From Selaginella moellendorffii (lineage: Eukaryota; Streptophyta; Lycopodiopsida; Selaginellales; Selaginellaceae), in contig NW_003314264.1 of the NCBI RefSeq assembly GCF_000143415.4, positions 1,614,480 through 1,678,479 of the forward strand: DNA of 64,000 nucleotides, written 5' to 3'. A program made the position numbers and the translations under genes. The notes under the pieces were generated by a model that was not told the DNA's origin, did not search any database, and saw only the letters and a list, made by a program, of their open reading frames with translations. Below, piece by piece: positions 10,003 through 21,424 of this stretch. How positions within the stretch are numbered: the stretch's first letter is position 1; each line of letters begins with the position of its first letter.

Positions 10003-10041
10003 TGGAGGGACCTTGTGCGAATAAGTTAGTGACCCCTCCAT
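9978..10041 (+). promoter_or_regulatory. -1 ribosomal frameshift signal: slippery heptamer plus H-type pseudoknot
   Basis: G GGA AAC (9978-9984) sits in the gag frame exactly as X XXY YYZ. After a 6-nt spacer, stem 1 pairs 9991-9999 with 10012-10020 (9 bp including two G-U). The loop segment ATGGAGGG (10002-10009) pairs perfectly with CCCTCCAT (10034-10041) as stem 2. Loops are 2, 2 and 13 nt. Slippage leads directly into the open pol frame. The heptamer type is known from poleroviruses; its use here is a prediction. Confidence 0.8.
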
Positions 10042-13000
10042 CTTTCTTTCGGGAGTATCATCAAGGGGTTCACTCGGCACCGGTTCATCCAGTGTTTACT
10101 TTCCAAGCTCGTTTTTATAACAAGAGGTCTCCTATTCTTCTCTCCGTGTTGGTTGATACAGGTTCGAGTTTATCTTCTATTGCTCGACCTGTTGCCACAC
10201 GTTGTCGTCTACACTTGCGTCGTGCGGCGGATCCAATTTTCATTCTTTATGGCAACGGCCGTACACATGCATGTGCACGAGATGAGGCGGACCTGGTTGT
10301 GCGTGTGGGCAATCTCGAGCTTGAGTTGCAGTCGTTGCGGGTGGTGCCGAGTCAAGCTTTTGACCTCATTCTTGGTATGGATTGGTTGCAGCACAATCAT
10401 GCCAAGTGTGACTTTGAGGTTTTTCCCCCTTGTCTCATACTTCCTTATGTTTCATCCATTCCTCTCACTTCCGTACCTCTTCGTCCCTCTACTTCTACCT
10501 CTGCTTCCATTACTTTTGTTCCCCCATTATTTCCTCTTGTGTTTCCATCTTGTTCTGCTCTTCCCTTTTCCGATCTCTCCGACGATCTTTGTGTTGCAGC
10601 TGTTGACCAGCTCATGAAGGAGTATTTTGATCTCTTTGAATTTGACCTATCGTCTGGGGCCAAGATTGCCACACGTCATCCCATTCCAACCGGGGATGCT
10701 CGTCCAATCAAGGTTCCTGTTCGTCGTCGGTCACCCAAGGAGATCAAGATTTTACGTGCAAACGTCAAGGAGATGTTGGAGAAGGGTGTTATTCGGAAGT
10801 CGCGGAGTCCTTGGGCATGTGAACCTCATCTTGTGACGAAGCCTGATGGGAGTATTCGTTTCTGCATCGACTATCGTCCGTTAAATGACATGACGATCCC
10901 GGACGTGTACCCTCTTCCTCACACTGCTGATCTCTTGGATCGTCTGGGGCAAAGTCGTTGGTTCACCAAGCTAGATTTTGCTTCTGGGTATTGGCAAGTA
11001 CCGATGGCTGAGGACAATATTCCTAAGACTGCTTTTCGTACACCATTTGGTTTGTACGAGTTTTTGGTGATGCCGTTTGGTTTGAACAATGCTCCAGCAA
11101 CTTTTCAGCGAATGATGGACGAGGTTCTTTGCGATATGCCGGTGACAGCTGACTTCATTGATGATGTCTTGATCCACTCGGAGGGGACGTGGGAGGAGCA
11201 TGTTCGTGATGTTTGTAAAGTGTTGGATCGGCTACGTGACGTTGGTTTAAAGCTGAAGCGGTTGAAATGCGTGTTTGGGTCCAAGGACACAACTTATCTT
11301 GGGTACCGTATTTCTCGTGAGGGTTTGCAAGTTGATCCTGACAAACTTGTGGCTGTTCTAAAGTTCCCTACTCCGAAGTGTGTGAATGATGTGCAGCGCT
11401 TTTTGGGTAAGGTGCAGTATCTCGGTCGTTTTGTGGATCATCTTTCCGATCGCACTTTACCATTGCGAGTGTTGCTGAAGTCATCAACGTCATCTTTCAT
11501 CTGGTCTCCCGATTGTGAGGGGGCGTTCGTGAATCTCAAAGAGCTATTGACGACTCCTCCGGTTTTGGCATATCCTGACTACACTCGACCTTTTATTTTG
11601 CGCGTGGATGCTTCTGACATTGGTCTTGGAGGTGTGTTGATGCAAGAGAGCTCGAGTGTGCCTGGTCAGCGCCATCCCATTGCATACATAAGCCGTACAT
11701 TACAACCAGCGGAGATGAACTACTCCACGACGGAGAAGGAGTGTTTAGCAGCAGTCTGGGGTTTCGAGAAACTTCATGCCTATCTACATGGTTCTCGGAC
11801 GTTACTTGAAGGTGACCATGCTGCTGTTACTTCATTATTGAAGCGGAAGAACCTGGTTGGTCGTACGGCTCGATGGGCTTTGAAGCTTCAGATATATGAT
11901 TTCGATGTTGTTCATCGCCCAGGGAGTTCTATGGCTGATGCTGATGCCCTTTCTCGAGCTCCTCTTCCTTCTCCACTCACTTCTCATGTTTCTGACGAAC
12001 CTGTTGTTCCAGCATCTGTGGATTTTCTAGATGAGGATTCTGTGCTGTCGGCGGTTGCTGTCCTTGACGTTCAATGTCCACAGGGCGTAGAGCAAGATCT
12101 ACCTTCTCTGGATGAGGTTCACGAGGCTCAAAAGATTGAGCCGTGGATTCGAAGGCTTCGAGATGGGTTTGAGAATCCTGCATCACTTGCTGATGACTTG
12201 CCTTTTCGGCATTTACATTCTCAATATCGCCTTGAAGATGGCCTTCTTTATTTTGTGGGGACGGATCCTGATGCTCATTTACGGCTGGTGGTGCCTTCGG
12301 TGTTTATTCCGCGGTTTCTCCATGCCTACCATGATTCTCCTATTCTAGGTGGGCATATGGGACACCGTCGTGTCACCGAGAAGTTGCGCAGATCTTTCTA
12401 TTGGCCAGAGATGCGACGTGATATTATCCGGTATGTGCGTAGCTGCGTTTGGTGCCAAGCTCGTAATACTCCCCCTTGTGCTGCGGAAGGACGGTTGGAG
12501 TCAATTGCAGTTTCTCGTCCGTTTGAGTTGGTGGCGTTTGATCTTATGGGACCTTTTCCGCGATCGACTGCTGGCAATGAGTATGTTATTATTGCTTCTG
12601 ACTACTTGACTCGTTGGGTGGAAGTTGGTGCTCTTGCTAGTGCCTCTGCAACTGCTGTTGGATACTTCCTCCTCAATCGAGTGGTGTTCCAGCATTCTTG
12701 TCCAGAACGGATTCTTTCGGATAATGGTCCTGCATTTATGGCTGAGGTATTTCATGTTTTGACATCTCGGTTGGGGATACGCCACACTTTTACGAGTGCT
12801 TATCATCCACAATCAGACGGTCTGGTGGAACGGCTCGTTCAGACGTTCAAAGGGATGATTGCGAAGTATGTGAACTTTCAACATTCGGATTGGGATGGTT
12901 ATTTGCCGTCTCTTCGGTATGCTTATGTCACAGGGGTGCAGAGTTCTGTTGGTGCTTCACCATATAAACTTTTATATGGTCATGATCCAATATTACCAAC

Positions 13001-13463
13001 AGAGCTAGGTTTACCTTCGCGATTGCCACGAGCTCCTGATGCTAGGTCATGGGATCAATATTTGACAAGCATTCTTCCACTTGTCCGAGCAGAGTCTGCT
13101 GAACACTTAGGCCGCGTACAAGTGGGACAACAACGGCGCTACAATTCCCATCATCGTCCACCAGCGGAGTACAAAGTGGATGATTTGGTGTTAGTCCGTT
13201 TTCCCCATCTTACGGTACGTGGTTTATCTAAGGGGCTCCTTGCGCAGTGGAAAGGACCGTATCGGGTGTTGCGGCAAGTTGGACCACAAGTTTATAAGGT
13301 TCGGCATGACGTTCAGCAGGCCGATCCTCCGGAGATTGTGCATGTGCAGCGGTTAAAACGCTTCATACAGAGGGATCAGGAGCAGTTAATACCGTCTACA
13401 GATCCACCGATGCCTCCTCCTGACGTTCCTCCAGATCCCGGCCCATCTACAAGAGAACCCTGA
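9984..13463 (+). CDS. pol: Pol polyprotein (protease, RT, RNase H, integrase) made by -1 frameshift
   Basis: Open for about 1159 codons from the slip site; the frame is open from further upstream but has no sensible independent start. In order: aspartic protease LVDTGSS, RT (FCIDYRPLND, LDFASGYWQVPM, FGLNNAPATFQ, then FIDDVLIHS where YxDD is usual), RNase H (DASDIGLGGVLMQE, TEKECLAAVWGF), integrase HHCC finger ending CVWCQ, the DDE core (FDLMGPFP, SDNGPAF, YHPQSDGLVERL) and a GPYRVL-type C-terminus with a proline-rich tail. No stop or frameshift, so the copy may be competent. The Phe in the catalytic box is shared by the relatives here. Confidence 0.93.
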   Translation, partial: RGVARVMEGPCANKLVTPPSFFREYHQGVHSAPVHPVFTFQARFYNKRSPILLSVLVDTGSSLSSIARPVATRCRLHLRRAADPIFILYGNGRTHACARDEADLVVRVGNLELELQSLRVVPSQAFDLILGMDWLQHNHAKCDFEVFPPCLILPYVSSIPLTSVPLRPSTSTSASITFVPPLFPLVFPSCSALPFSDLSDDLCVAAVDQLMKEYFDLFEFDLSSGAKIATRHPIPTGDARPIKVPVRRRSPKEIKILRANVKEMLEKGVIRKSRSPWACEPHLVTKPDGSIRFCIDYRPLNDMTIPDVYPLPHTADLLDRLGQSRWFTKLDFASGYWQVPMAEDNIPKTAFRTPFGLYEFLVMPFGLNNAPATFQRMMDEVLCDMPVTADFIDDVLIHSEGTWEEHVRDVCKVLDRLRDVGLKLKRLKCVFGSKDTTYLGYRISREGLQVDPDKLVAVLKFPTPKCVNDVQRFLGKVQYLGRFVDHLSDRTLPLRVLLKSSTSSFIWSPDCEGAFVNLKELLTTPPVLAYPDYTRPFILRVDASDIGLGGVLMQESSSVPGQRHPIAYISRTLQPAEMNYSTTEKECLAAVWGFEKLHAYLHGSRTLLEGDHAAVTSLLKRKNLVGRTARWALKLQIYDFDVVHRPGSSMADADALSRAPLPSPLTSHVSDEPVVPASVDFLDEDSVLSAVAVLDVQCPQGVEQDLPSLDEVHEAQKIEPWIRRLRDGFENPASLADDLPFRHLHSQYRLEDGLLYFVGTDPDAHLRLVVPSVFIPRFLHAYHDSPILGGHMGHRRVTEKLRRSFYWPEMRRDIIRYVRSCVWCQARNTPPCAAEGRLESIAVSRPFELVAFDLMGPFPRSTAGNEYVIIASDYLTRWVEVGALASASATAVGYFLLNRVVFQHSCPERILSDNGPAFMAEVFHVLTSRLGIRHTFTSAYHPQSDGLVERLVQTFKGMIAKYVNFQHSDWDGYLPSLRYAYVTGVQSSVGASPYKLLYGHDPILPTELGLPSRLPRAPDARSWDQYLTSILPLVRAESAEHLGRVQVGQQRRYNSHHRPPAEYKVDDLVLVRFPHLTVRGLSKGLLAQWKGPYRVLRQVGPQVYKVRHDVQQADPPEIVHVQRLKRFIQRDQEQLIPSTDPPMPPPDVPPDPGPSTREP

Positions 13464-13480
13464 CGGCCTTCCATTATTCC

Positions 13481-13495
13481 GAGAGGAGGGGATGA
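13481..13495 (+). other. Polypurine tract of intact Gypsy
   Basis: GAGAGGAGGGGATGA directly precedes the 3' LTR and would prime plus-strand synthesis. Confidence 0.8.
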
Positions 13496-13669
13496 TGTGA
13501 GGGCCAAGTGTACGGCTACGATGCCGTATACTAATATTAGCGTAGTGGATTTTGGTAGCCGTCGGATTGGTTTCAATCCGGACCACTCGCTCCTGTATAT
13601 AAGCTAGGGTTTTTGGGCTAGTTGATATGCACATTTCTGTATTCCCTTTCCATATTCCATGCACTCACA
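13496..13669 (+). repeat. 3' LTR of intact Gypsy
   Basis: 174 bp, differing from the 5' LTR by two A/G transitions. Confidence 0.95.
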
Positions 13670-13673
13670 ACTA

Positions 13674-15203
13674 TATTTAGTATTAATAAATATATACTAT
13701 AAAATCCTTATTTTCCAATGTCTTTGATTCCTCTAACCATGCATTTGAATGTTAAACATTGATTTCTTGAGAAAAGTGAGATTGTTATTATAGTTGTAAA
13801 GTGTTCATTTCAAATTTAAAGCCTATTTCAACTAAAGCATAAAGCTCCAAATTCATCAATTTCACTCAAATAACCAAATATATAGTTTATTTTTTGGTGT
13901 TTGGATTATTGATATTGCACAGCCCATGTGTCCAAAACTTTAGTAGGACATAACCATATGAATTGATCACATTGTTTTGGAGGATTGCCATATTGTTTTC
14001 ATCTACAAAATCAATCAGCTGGAGTGTGTAAAGTTCATATAATAATTTTCTTACCACAAAATATTCCTCTAATCCAAACAAAATATTTGACTGTAGAACT
14101 TGCTCTAGGTTGACATATAGCTCACTAAATCTTATGAATATTTTGTTCTTTGACTTAGAAGTAGCTAAACTTTTAATTGCTCAAAAGCATTGGTCCTCTA
14201 TGTTCTATAGTTACATACTCATGCCTAGGACGGTCCAAGTTTCTTGATCGCATAGGCTCACTTACTCATTGTTTTCTTCTGATAGTTTTTAAGGTTCTCA
14301 ATTGGTTTTATTGTAAATTAAATTCCAATAGCATTTAAAGGTGATCCCATCACTTTGTGAGGTTGTAACCAAGAGGTTATGTCAATGTTATAATAAATAA
14401 ACATCTCACCAAATCTTTAAAATTATATGTATTTTATCATAACTTAGCCTTTTATATAAGAGTGCATAAAGGTCTATTGTAAGGTAGAGATGACCAAATC
14501 ATTCTAGAAAGTTTTATATTAAAATATGCATTTAGAGCAACTTGTTTTCAATAGTGGGTAGCAAGTATTTTAAAACTCATTTAATAAAGAAAGAGAATTA
14601 ATAAAGAAATCAATGCCTGTAGTTCTTTATCTGAGAAATAATTGAAGTCTGTAAATGTAGAAAACAACTAAACCACCGTGCTAGCTAAGTCTGTAGTTCT
14701 AAACTTGTATTCCCTATAAACATTACCTTCAACCCACTAAAATGTATAAACTTGTATTACTTATTTAAATCTTCTAAAGTGTTTGTACTTTTTAAACTCT
14801 AGCACAACCAATTGTGATTATCATGGCATTCACCTCAAATGCATTTCTCTATGTGTTTATGTAACTCTACTCTTAATAGAGAAAACAACTCCTCTTTCAG
14901 ATAATTAAAACTTTATTTTTGCCACCATTATAGATAATTTTAATGCTTTTTCAATTGTTTTGTGCTTCATTACTCATGAAATTGTAAAGCATTTGTGATG
15001 TTGAAAATTTTATTTCAACTTGATATGTGTTGTTCAAAAAAGAACTTAAAATGACATTTCTTTCAAATAACTATCACCATCAAGGATTATACTCTATATA
15101 AAAGGATTTTCTAATAAAGAGAACTTAAATAAAGAAGTTCACAAAAATATTTTATACACTAAAGAATATTCTATTAAGGTTTTAGTTGTAATATTTTTAT
15201 TAA
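13674..15203. other. AT-rich spacer of unit 1 between two Gypsy insertions
   Basis: No gene recognised. It aligns with 37236-38880 of unit 2 at very high identity and, more loosely, with 43130-45000 of unit 3. Unit 2 has about 60 bp near 37270-37335 that are missing here. Confidence 0.7.
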
Positions 15204-15207
15204 ATAG

Positions 15208-15382
15208 TGTGAGTGCTAGAATATAGAAAGGGAATATGGAAAATATGCATATCAATTAGCCCAACAACCCTAGCTTATATACAGGAGCGAGTGGTCCGGA
15301 TTGAAACCAATCCGACAGCTACCAAAATCCCACTACGCTAATATTAGTATATGGCATCGTAGCTGTACACTTAGCCCTCACA
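15208..15382 (-). repeat. 3' LTR of minus-strand Gypsy
   Basis: Begins TGTGAG and ends CTCACA in plus orientation; same family as the intact element. Confidence 0.93.
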
Positions 15383-15524
15383 TCATCCCTCCTCTCGGAA
15401 TAATGGAAGGCTGTCAAGGTTCTCTTGTAGACGGGCTAGGATCTAGAGGAACATTAGGAGGAGGCATTAGTGGATTTGTAGGTGGTATTAACTACTCCTG
15501 ATCCCTTTGTATGAAGCGTTTCAA

Positions 15525-18500
15525 CTACTGCACATGCACAATCTTCAGAGGATCGGCCTGTTGGACGTCATGCCGAACCTCATAAACTTGTGGGCCAACT
15601 TGCCACAACACCCGATACGGTCCTTTCCATTGTGCAAGGAGCCCCTTAGATAAACCATGTACCGTAAGATGGGGAAAATGGACTAACACCAAATCATCCA
15701 CTTTATATTTTGCAGGTGGACGATGATGGGAGTTGTAGCACCGTTGTCCCACTTGTACGTGGCCTAAATGTTTGGCAGACTTCGCTTGGACAAGTGGAAG
15801 AATGCTTGTCAAATATTGATCCCACAACCTAGCATCGGGAACTCGTGGCAGTCGCGAAGGTAAACCCAACTCTGTTGGTAATATTAGATCATGACTATAT
15901 AGGAGTTTATATGGTGAAGCACCAATAGAACTTTGCACCCCTGTGACATAGGCATACCAAAGAGACTGCAAATAACCATCCCAATCTGAATGTTAAAAGT
16001 TCACATACTTCACAATCATCCCTTTGAATGTCCGAACGAGCCGTTCCACCAGACTGTCTGATTGTGGATGATAAGCACTCGTGAAAGTGTGGCGTATCCC
16101 CAACCGAGATGTTAAAATATGAAATGCCTCAGCTATAAATGCAGGACCATTATCCAAAAGAATCCGCTCTGGACAAGAATGCGGGAATACCACTCGATTG
16201 AGGAGGAAGTATCCAATAGCAGTTGCCAAGGCACTAGCAAAAGCACCAATTTCCACCCAATGAGTCAAGTAGTCAGAAGCAATAATAACATACTCATTGC
16301 TAGTAGTCGACCGTGGAAAAGATTCCATAAGATCAAACACCACCAACTCAAACGGATGGGAAATTGCAATTGACTCCAACCGTCCTTCCACAGCACAAGG
16401 GGGAGTATTACGAGCTTGGCACCAAATGCAGCTATGCATATACCGGATAATATCACGTCGCATCTTCAGCCAATAGAAAGACCTGCGTAGCTTCTCGGTC
16501 ACACGACGATGTCCCATATGCCCACCTAGAATAATAAAATCATGGTAGGCATGGAGAAACCGCGGAATAAAGATAGAAGGCACCACTAGCCATAAATGAT
16601 CATTAGGATCCATCCCCACAAAATAAAGAAGGCCATCTTTAAGATGATATTGAGAATGTAAATGCCAAAAAGGCAAGTTATCAGCAAGTGATGCAGGATT
16701 CTCAAATGCATCTCGAAGCCTTCGAATCCATGGCTCAAGCTTTTGAGCCTCGCGAACCTCATCAAGAGAAGCTGGATCTTGCTCTACGCTTTGTGGACAC
16801 TGAACGTCAAGTATAGCAACCGTCGAATCCTCGTCTAGAAAATCTATAGATGCTGAAACAACAGGCTTGTCAGAAACATGAGAAGAGAGTGGAGAAGGAA
16901 GAGGAGCTTGAGATAGGGCATTAGCATCAGCCATAGAACTCCATGGGCAATGAACAACATCAAAATTATATATCTGAAGCTTCAAAGCCCACCGAGCAGT
17001 ACGACCAACTAGGTTCTTCCGCTTCAATAATGAAGTAACGGCAGCATGGTCACCTTCAAGTAACGTTCGAGAACCATGTAGATATGCATGAGGTTTCTCG
17101 AAACCCCAAACTACCGCTAAACATTCCTTCTCTGTCGTGGAGTAGTGCACCTCTGCTAGTTGTAATGTACAGCTTATATATGCAATGGGATGATTCTGAC
17201 TAGGCACACTCAGGCTTTCTTGCATCAACACACCTCCAAGACCAATATCAGAAGCATCTATGCGCAAAATAAAAGGTCGAGTGTAGTCAGGATATGCCAA
17301 AACCGGAGGAGTCGTCAACAGCTCTTTGAGATTCACAAACGCCCGCTCACAAGTTGAAGACCAGATGAAAGATGACATTGATGACTTCAGCAACGCTCAC
17401 AACGGTGCAATGCGATCAGAAAGATGATCCACAAAATGACCAAGATATTGCACCTTGAATAGGAAGTGCTACACATCATTCACACACTTCGGAGTAGGGA
17501 ACTTTAGAATGGCTACAAGTTTTTCAGGATCAACTTGCAAACCTTCATGAGAAATACGGTACCCAAGATAAGTTGTGTCCTTGGACCCAAATACACACTT
17601 TGACCACTTCAGCTTTAAACCAACGTCCCGTAGCCGATCCAACACTTTACACATATCACAAATGTGCTCCTCCCATGTCCCCTTCGAGTGAATCAAGGCA
17701 TCATCAATGAAGTCAGCAGTCACCTCTAGCATATCACAAAGAACCTTGTCCATCATCCGCTGGAAAGTTGCTGGAACATTGTTCAAACCAAACAGGATCA
17801 CCAAGAACTCGTACAAACCAAACGGTGTACAAAAAATAGTCTTAGGAATATCTTCTTCAGCCATCGGTACTTGCCAGCACCCAGAAGCAAGATCGAGCTT
17901 GGTGAACTAATGACTTCGCCCTAGACGATCTAAGAGATCAGTAGTGTGAGGAAGAGGGTACACATCCGGGATCGTCACTTCATTTAACGGATGGTAGTTG
18001 ATGCAGAAACGAATACTCCCATTAGGCTTCGTCACAAGATGAGGTTCACATGCCCAACGACTCCGCGACTTCCGAATAACATCCTTCTCCAACATCTCCT
18101 TGACGTTTGCATGTAAAATCTTGATCTCCTTGGGTGACCGACAACGAACAGGAACCTTGATTGGACGAGCATCTCCTGTTGGAATCGGATGACGTGTGGC
18201 AATCTTAGCCCCAGACGATAAGTCAAATTCAAAGAGATCAGAATACTCCTTCATGAGCCGGTCAATAGCTACAACACAAAGATCATCGGAGTGATCAGAA
18301 AAGGGAAGAGCAGAACAAGATGGAAACATAAGAGGAAATAGTGGGGGAACAAAAGTAATGGAAGCAGAAGTAGAAGTAAAGGGACGAAGAGGTACGAAAG
18401 TGAGAGGAATGGATGAAACATAAGGAAGTATGAGACAAGGGGGAGAAGCCTCAAAGTCACACTTGGCATGATTGTGCTGCAACCAATCTATACCAAGAAT

Positions 18501-18839
18501 AAGGTCAAAAGCTTGAATTAGCACCACCTGCAATGACTGCAACTCAAGCTCGAGATCGCCCATATGCACAATCAGGTCCACCTCATCTCATGCACATGCA
18601 TGTGTACGGCCATTGCCATAAAGAATGAAAATTGGATCTGCTACACAACGCAAGTGTAGATGACAGCGTGCGGCAACAGGTCGAGCAATACAAGATAAAC
18701 TCAAACCTGTATCAACCAACATGGAGAGAATAATAGAGGACCTTTTGTTATAAAAATGAGCTTGGAAAGTAAACATTGGATGGACCGGTGCCGAATGAAC
18801 CCCTTGATGATACTCCCGAAAGAAAGATGGAGGGGTCAC
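15525..18839 (-). pseudogene. pol of minus-strand Gypsy (broken)
   Basis: Open pieces run 18839-18588, 18581-17907 (protease to early RT), 17864-17469 (RT palm, FIDD), 17393-15993 (RNase H and integrase) and 15971-15525 (integrase end), separated by stops or small indels. The content is collinear with the intact pol at 10023-13400. Confidence 0.9.
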
Positions 18840-18843
18840 TAAC

Positions 18844-19797
18844 TTATTCCCGCAAGGTCCCTCTGTTACTCGTGCGACTCCTTGTTTCCTGGATGCACCT
18901 CAGTGTCCAAACCCTCCACTGCAGTAGCACCAACGGGACATTGCTGATGCCAAGGTCTCCACCCAGGAAATGGAGGTCGCCAATCCGGAAAGCGCCGACA
19001 ACGCCAATAAGTATGACCAACTTCATCACACACCCAACAACGAACATCACGGCCATGACCACGTCCTCACCCTTGTCCTTGGACTTGAGTAGCAGCCGCA
19101 TCAACCTCCATTGGAACAGGACCATCACTCATAGGAAGTGGAGCGGAAGGATGTGCAGCGAGAAGTGGAAGAGGCGACGTCTCATAACATTGTGCCAAGC
19201 GAAGAGCATCGTCAAGGTGGCAGGAGCAAGTGCATGCACAAGTCCGACAAGATCTTGACAAAGTGCTGGCCATAACATTCCTAGCTTGATCCGCTCCGAC
19301 ATATTTGGCTCCGCACGAAGCAAAAGACTTCGGAAACGAACGCCAACTTGCATCACCGACTCAGATGGCCCTTGGCAAAGACGATGGAATTGTTGGAAAG
19401 CATCATCACAGTCATCGGCATGTCCAAAGGCGTGTTTGAAGACATCCGGAAGAATACTCCAATCCCCGTGAGTGGCTGCTCCCAAACCGTTGTACCACTG
19501 CAACGCCGTCCTTTGGAGACACGTGGGAAACTCACCCAAACGTCGAGCATCATCCCAAGAATGATATGTGGCAATCACCGTAAAGTGATCGAACCAATGC
19601 TACACATCATCCCCAGGATTCCCGCGAAAGAACTCCAGCCGAACGCGAGGATTGGCACCAAGAGCAGAAGGAGTTACACCATGTGCCGTGAACACTGCCA
19701 TCAACTGAGTTTGGTTGTTCAATTGCAAGCGCATAGCATCAAGCAATTGTAACAACTATTGCTCCAGAGTCAAAGGAGGAGATTGCTGATCTGCCAT
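18844..19797 (-). pseudogene. gag of minus-strand Gypsy (broken)
   Basis: The ATG at 19797 matches the intact gag, but codon 14 is TAG. The longest open piece is 19578-19129. The slippery heptamer is altered to A GGA AAC and both pseudoknot stems carry mismatches, so the frameshift signal has decayed with the frame. Confidence 0.88.
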
Positions 19798-20030
19798 GGA
19801 GACGAATGAAAAAGAAAGAGTAAAAGAAGAGAAATGACAAAAAGCTAGAAGGAAATGGTAGATTTAGACAATGCAAAAAGCTAAATCTAAACCAAAATCC
19901 TGAAAGGAAAAAACAAAAGAAAGGAAATGGAAAAAGCTAGATCTAGACAATGCAAAAGCTAGATCTAAACTGAAATCCCAAATCCAAGCACTCCCCAGGG
20001 ACAATCAAAGGTGCCCCTCACTTCCACCAA

Positions 20031-20205
20031 TGTGAGTGCTTAGAATATGGAAAGGGAATACAGAAATGTGCATATCAATTAACCTAACAACCCTAGCTTA
20101 TATACAGGAGTGAGTGGTCCGGATTGAAACCAATCCGATGGCTACCAAAATCCCACTACGCTAATATTAGTATATGGCATTGTAGCTGTACACTTGGCCC
20201 TCACA
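20031..20205 (-). repeat. 5' LTR of minus-strand Gypsy
   Basis: 175 bp. Next to it on the inner side is a primer site reading TGGTGGAAGTG on the minus strand. Confidence 0.93.
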
Positions 20206-20209
20206 ACAG

Positions 20210-21420
20210 ATATTTAAAAAATAGTAATTTAAGCATCTAATCTTTGTGGGCAATAATTGCTATTTGATAGAGTTTTGCATTATCACCTAATTTAGAATTT
20301 AAATTATTATTTTAATATCTAATAATTAGTAATTATACTAAATATTAAAATTATATATCTATATTATGTTTTCATTACATTTTTAGTGTAATTATAAAAA
20401 AATGCCCTATATTGTTTTCAGTGTAATTTATAGATAAAATTTATTTTAATTTTAAATACAATATCAATATCTTTTTTTTTCACCTCATATTCAGATGTTA
20501 TAATGAATCTCGAATTTAACATTTGGATCCATCCTATGCAAATGATAAAATACTCTAGAATTTTAACATTTAAAGAATTATGTGTAATTGCAACTTTGTT
20601 GTAAAGCTTTCTATTTACAGTATCACTTCCATAACTGAGAATTATATACTCGTGCTGATGGTATTGCTGCTTGATGTTGATCTTTTACTTTTAATTATAA
20701 TGCTTTTGAGTATGTTGTCTTTGCTTTCTTTGACCAAGTATTTGTAATCTCATATATTTGTTGTTTCTTGTCTACTAATATGAAATTAAGAAATATTTAA
20801 AGAACTTGAATTGTAATTATAAAGTTTGTATATATGTACAAGGCATGGTTGAAAGAAGAATATAACATCTAAGCTACAATAAAATCTTGGAGAAAATTAA
20901 GTCCCATATATACTAATGAAAAAAGTTCTATATACTAACGTAAATACGTTTGTGAATAGGCTTATATAGATTTAAACTCACCAAACACTATAAATCTATA
21001 ATTTGTTTGCATAAGCAAACCTGTAGCAGTATTGACTATATTTAAATATGCTTGGAGATTCTAGGATATTTTAATAGCTAATAGTTGTTGTTCATTTAGA
21101 TTAATATTTCTATTTATAATTTATAATCTTTCCTAAACACTTTCTAGTATATTCTTGTTTATTCTACTATTGATGCAAGGGCCAATGGAATAATATTAAT
21201 CTTGACTCATAAATTATAAATATGTTTATAACCATTGATCAATTAGATTGTCTCTCATATTTTTTATCCTTCACCATGGTGTGCCAGCTAAGATCCTTTT
21301 GCGTCTTTTCAGGTACCATCTTTGTTTGGGTTTCATGGACGGCTCCGTCAACCTTGCATCACACTCTTTCCTTGCAAAGTTTACCAACCTCCGAGAAAAG
21401 CTTTTCTCTCATTGAGCAAG
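20210..21420. other. AT-rich spacer of unit 1
   Basis: Nearly identical to 38890-40105 of unit 2. No convincing gene. At 21296-21420 a TTTTCAG is followed by a stretch that is also kept in unit 3 (46070-46170), so a short old exon may lie here on one strand or the other. Confidence 0.6.
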
Positions 21421-21424
21421 CATG

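Larger units (their letters stand above)
8658..13673 (+). mobile_element. Intact young Ty3/Gypsy LTR retrotransposon
   Basis: A complete element with 174-bp LTRs that differ at only two positions (about 99% identical), TATATAA boxes at 8762 and 13596, a primer site, open gag and pol, and a polypurine tract. The target duplication is ACTA (8658-8661 and 13670-13673). Unit 2 keeps the empty site (TTCACTATATTTAG near 37232), which proves insertion after the unit duplication. Domain order is gag, protease, RT, RNase H, integrase with a GPY/F-type end. I see no chromodomain. Confidence 0.95.
15204..20209 (-). mobile_element. Decayed Ty3/Gypsy copy of the same family, minus strand
   Basis: LTRs at 20031-20205 (5') and 15208-15382 (3'), 175 bp each and roughly 92% identical, so older than the intact copy. 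Flanks are ATAG (15204-15207) and ACAG (20206-20209), a 4-bp duplication with one change. Unit 2 lacks the element: its uninterrupted sequence is at about 38881-38900. gag and pol are recognisable over their whole length but interrupted by stops and frame changes. Confidence 0.93.
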
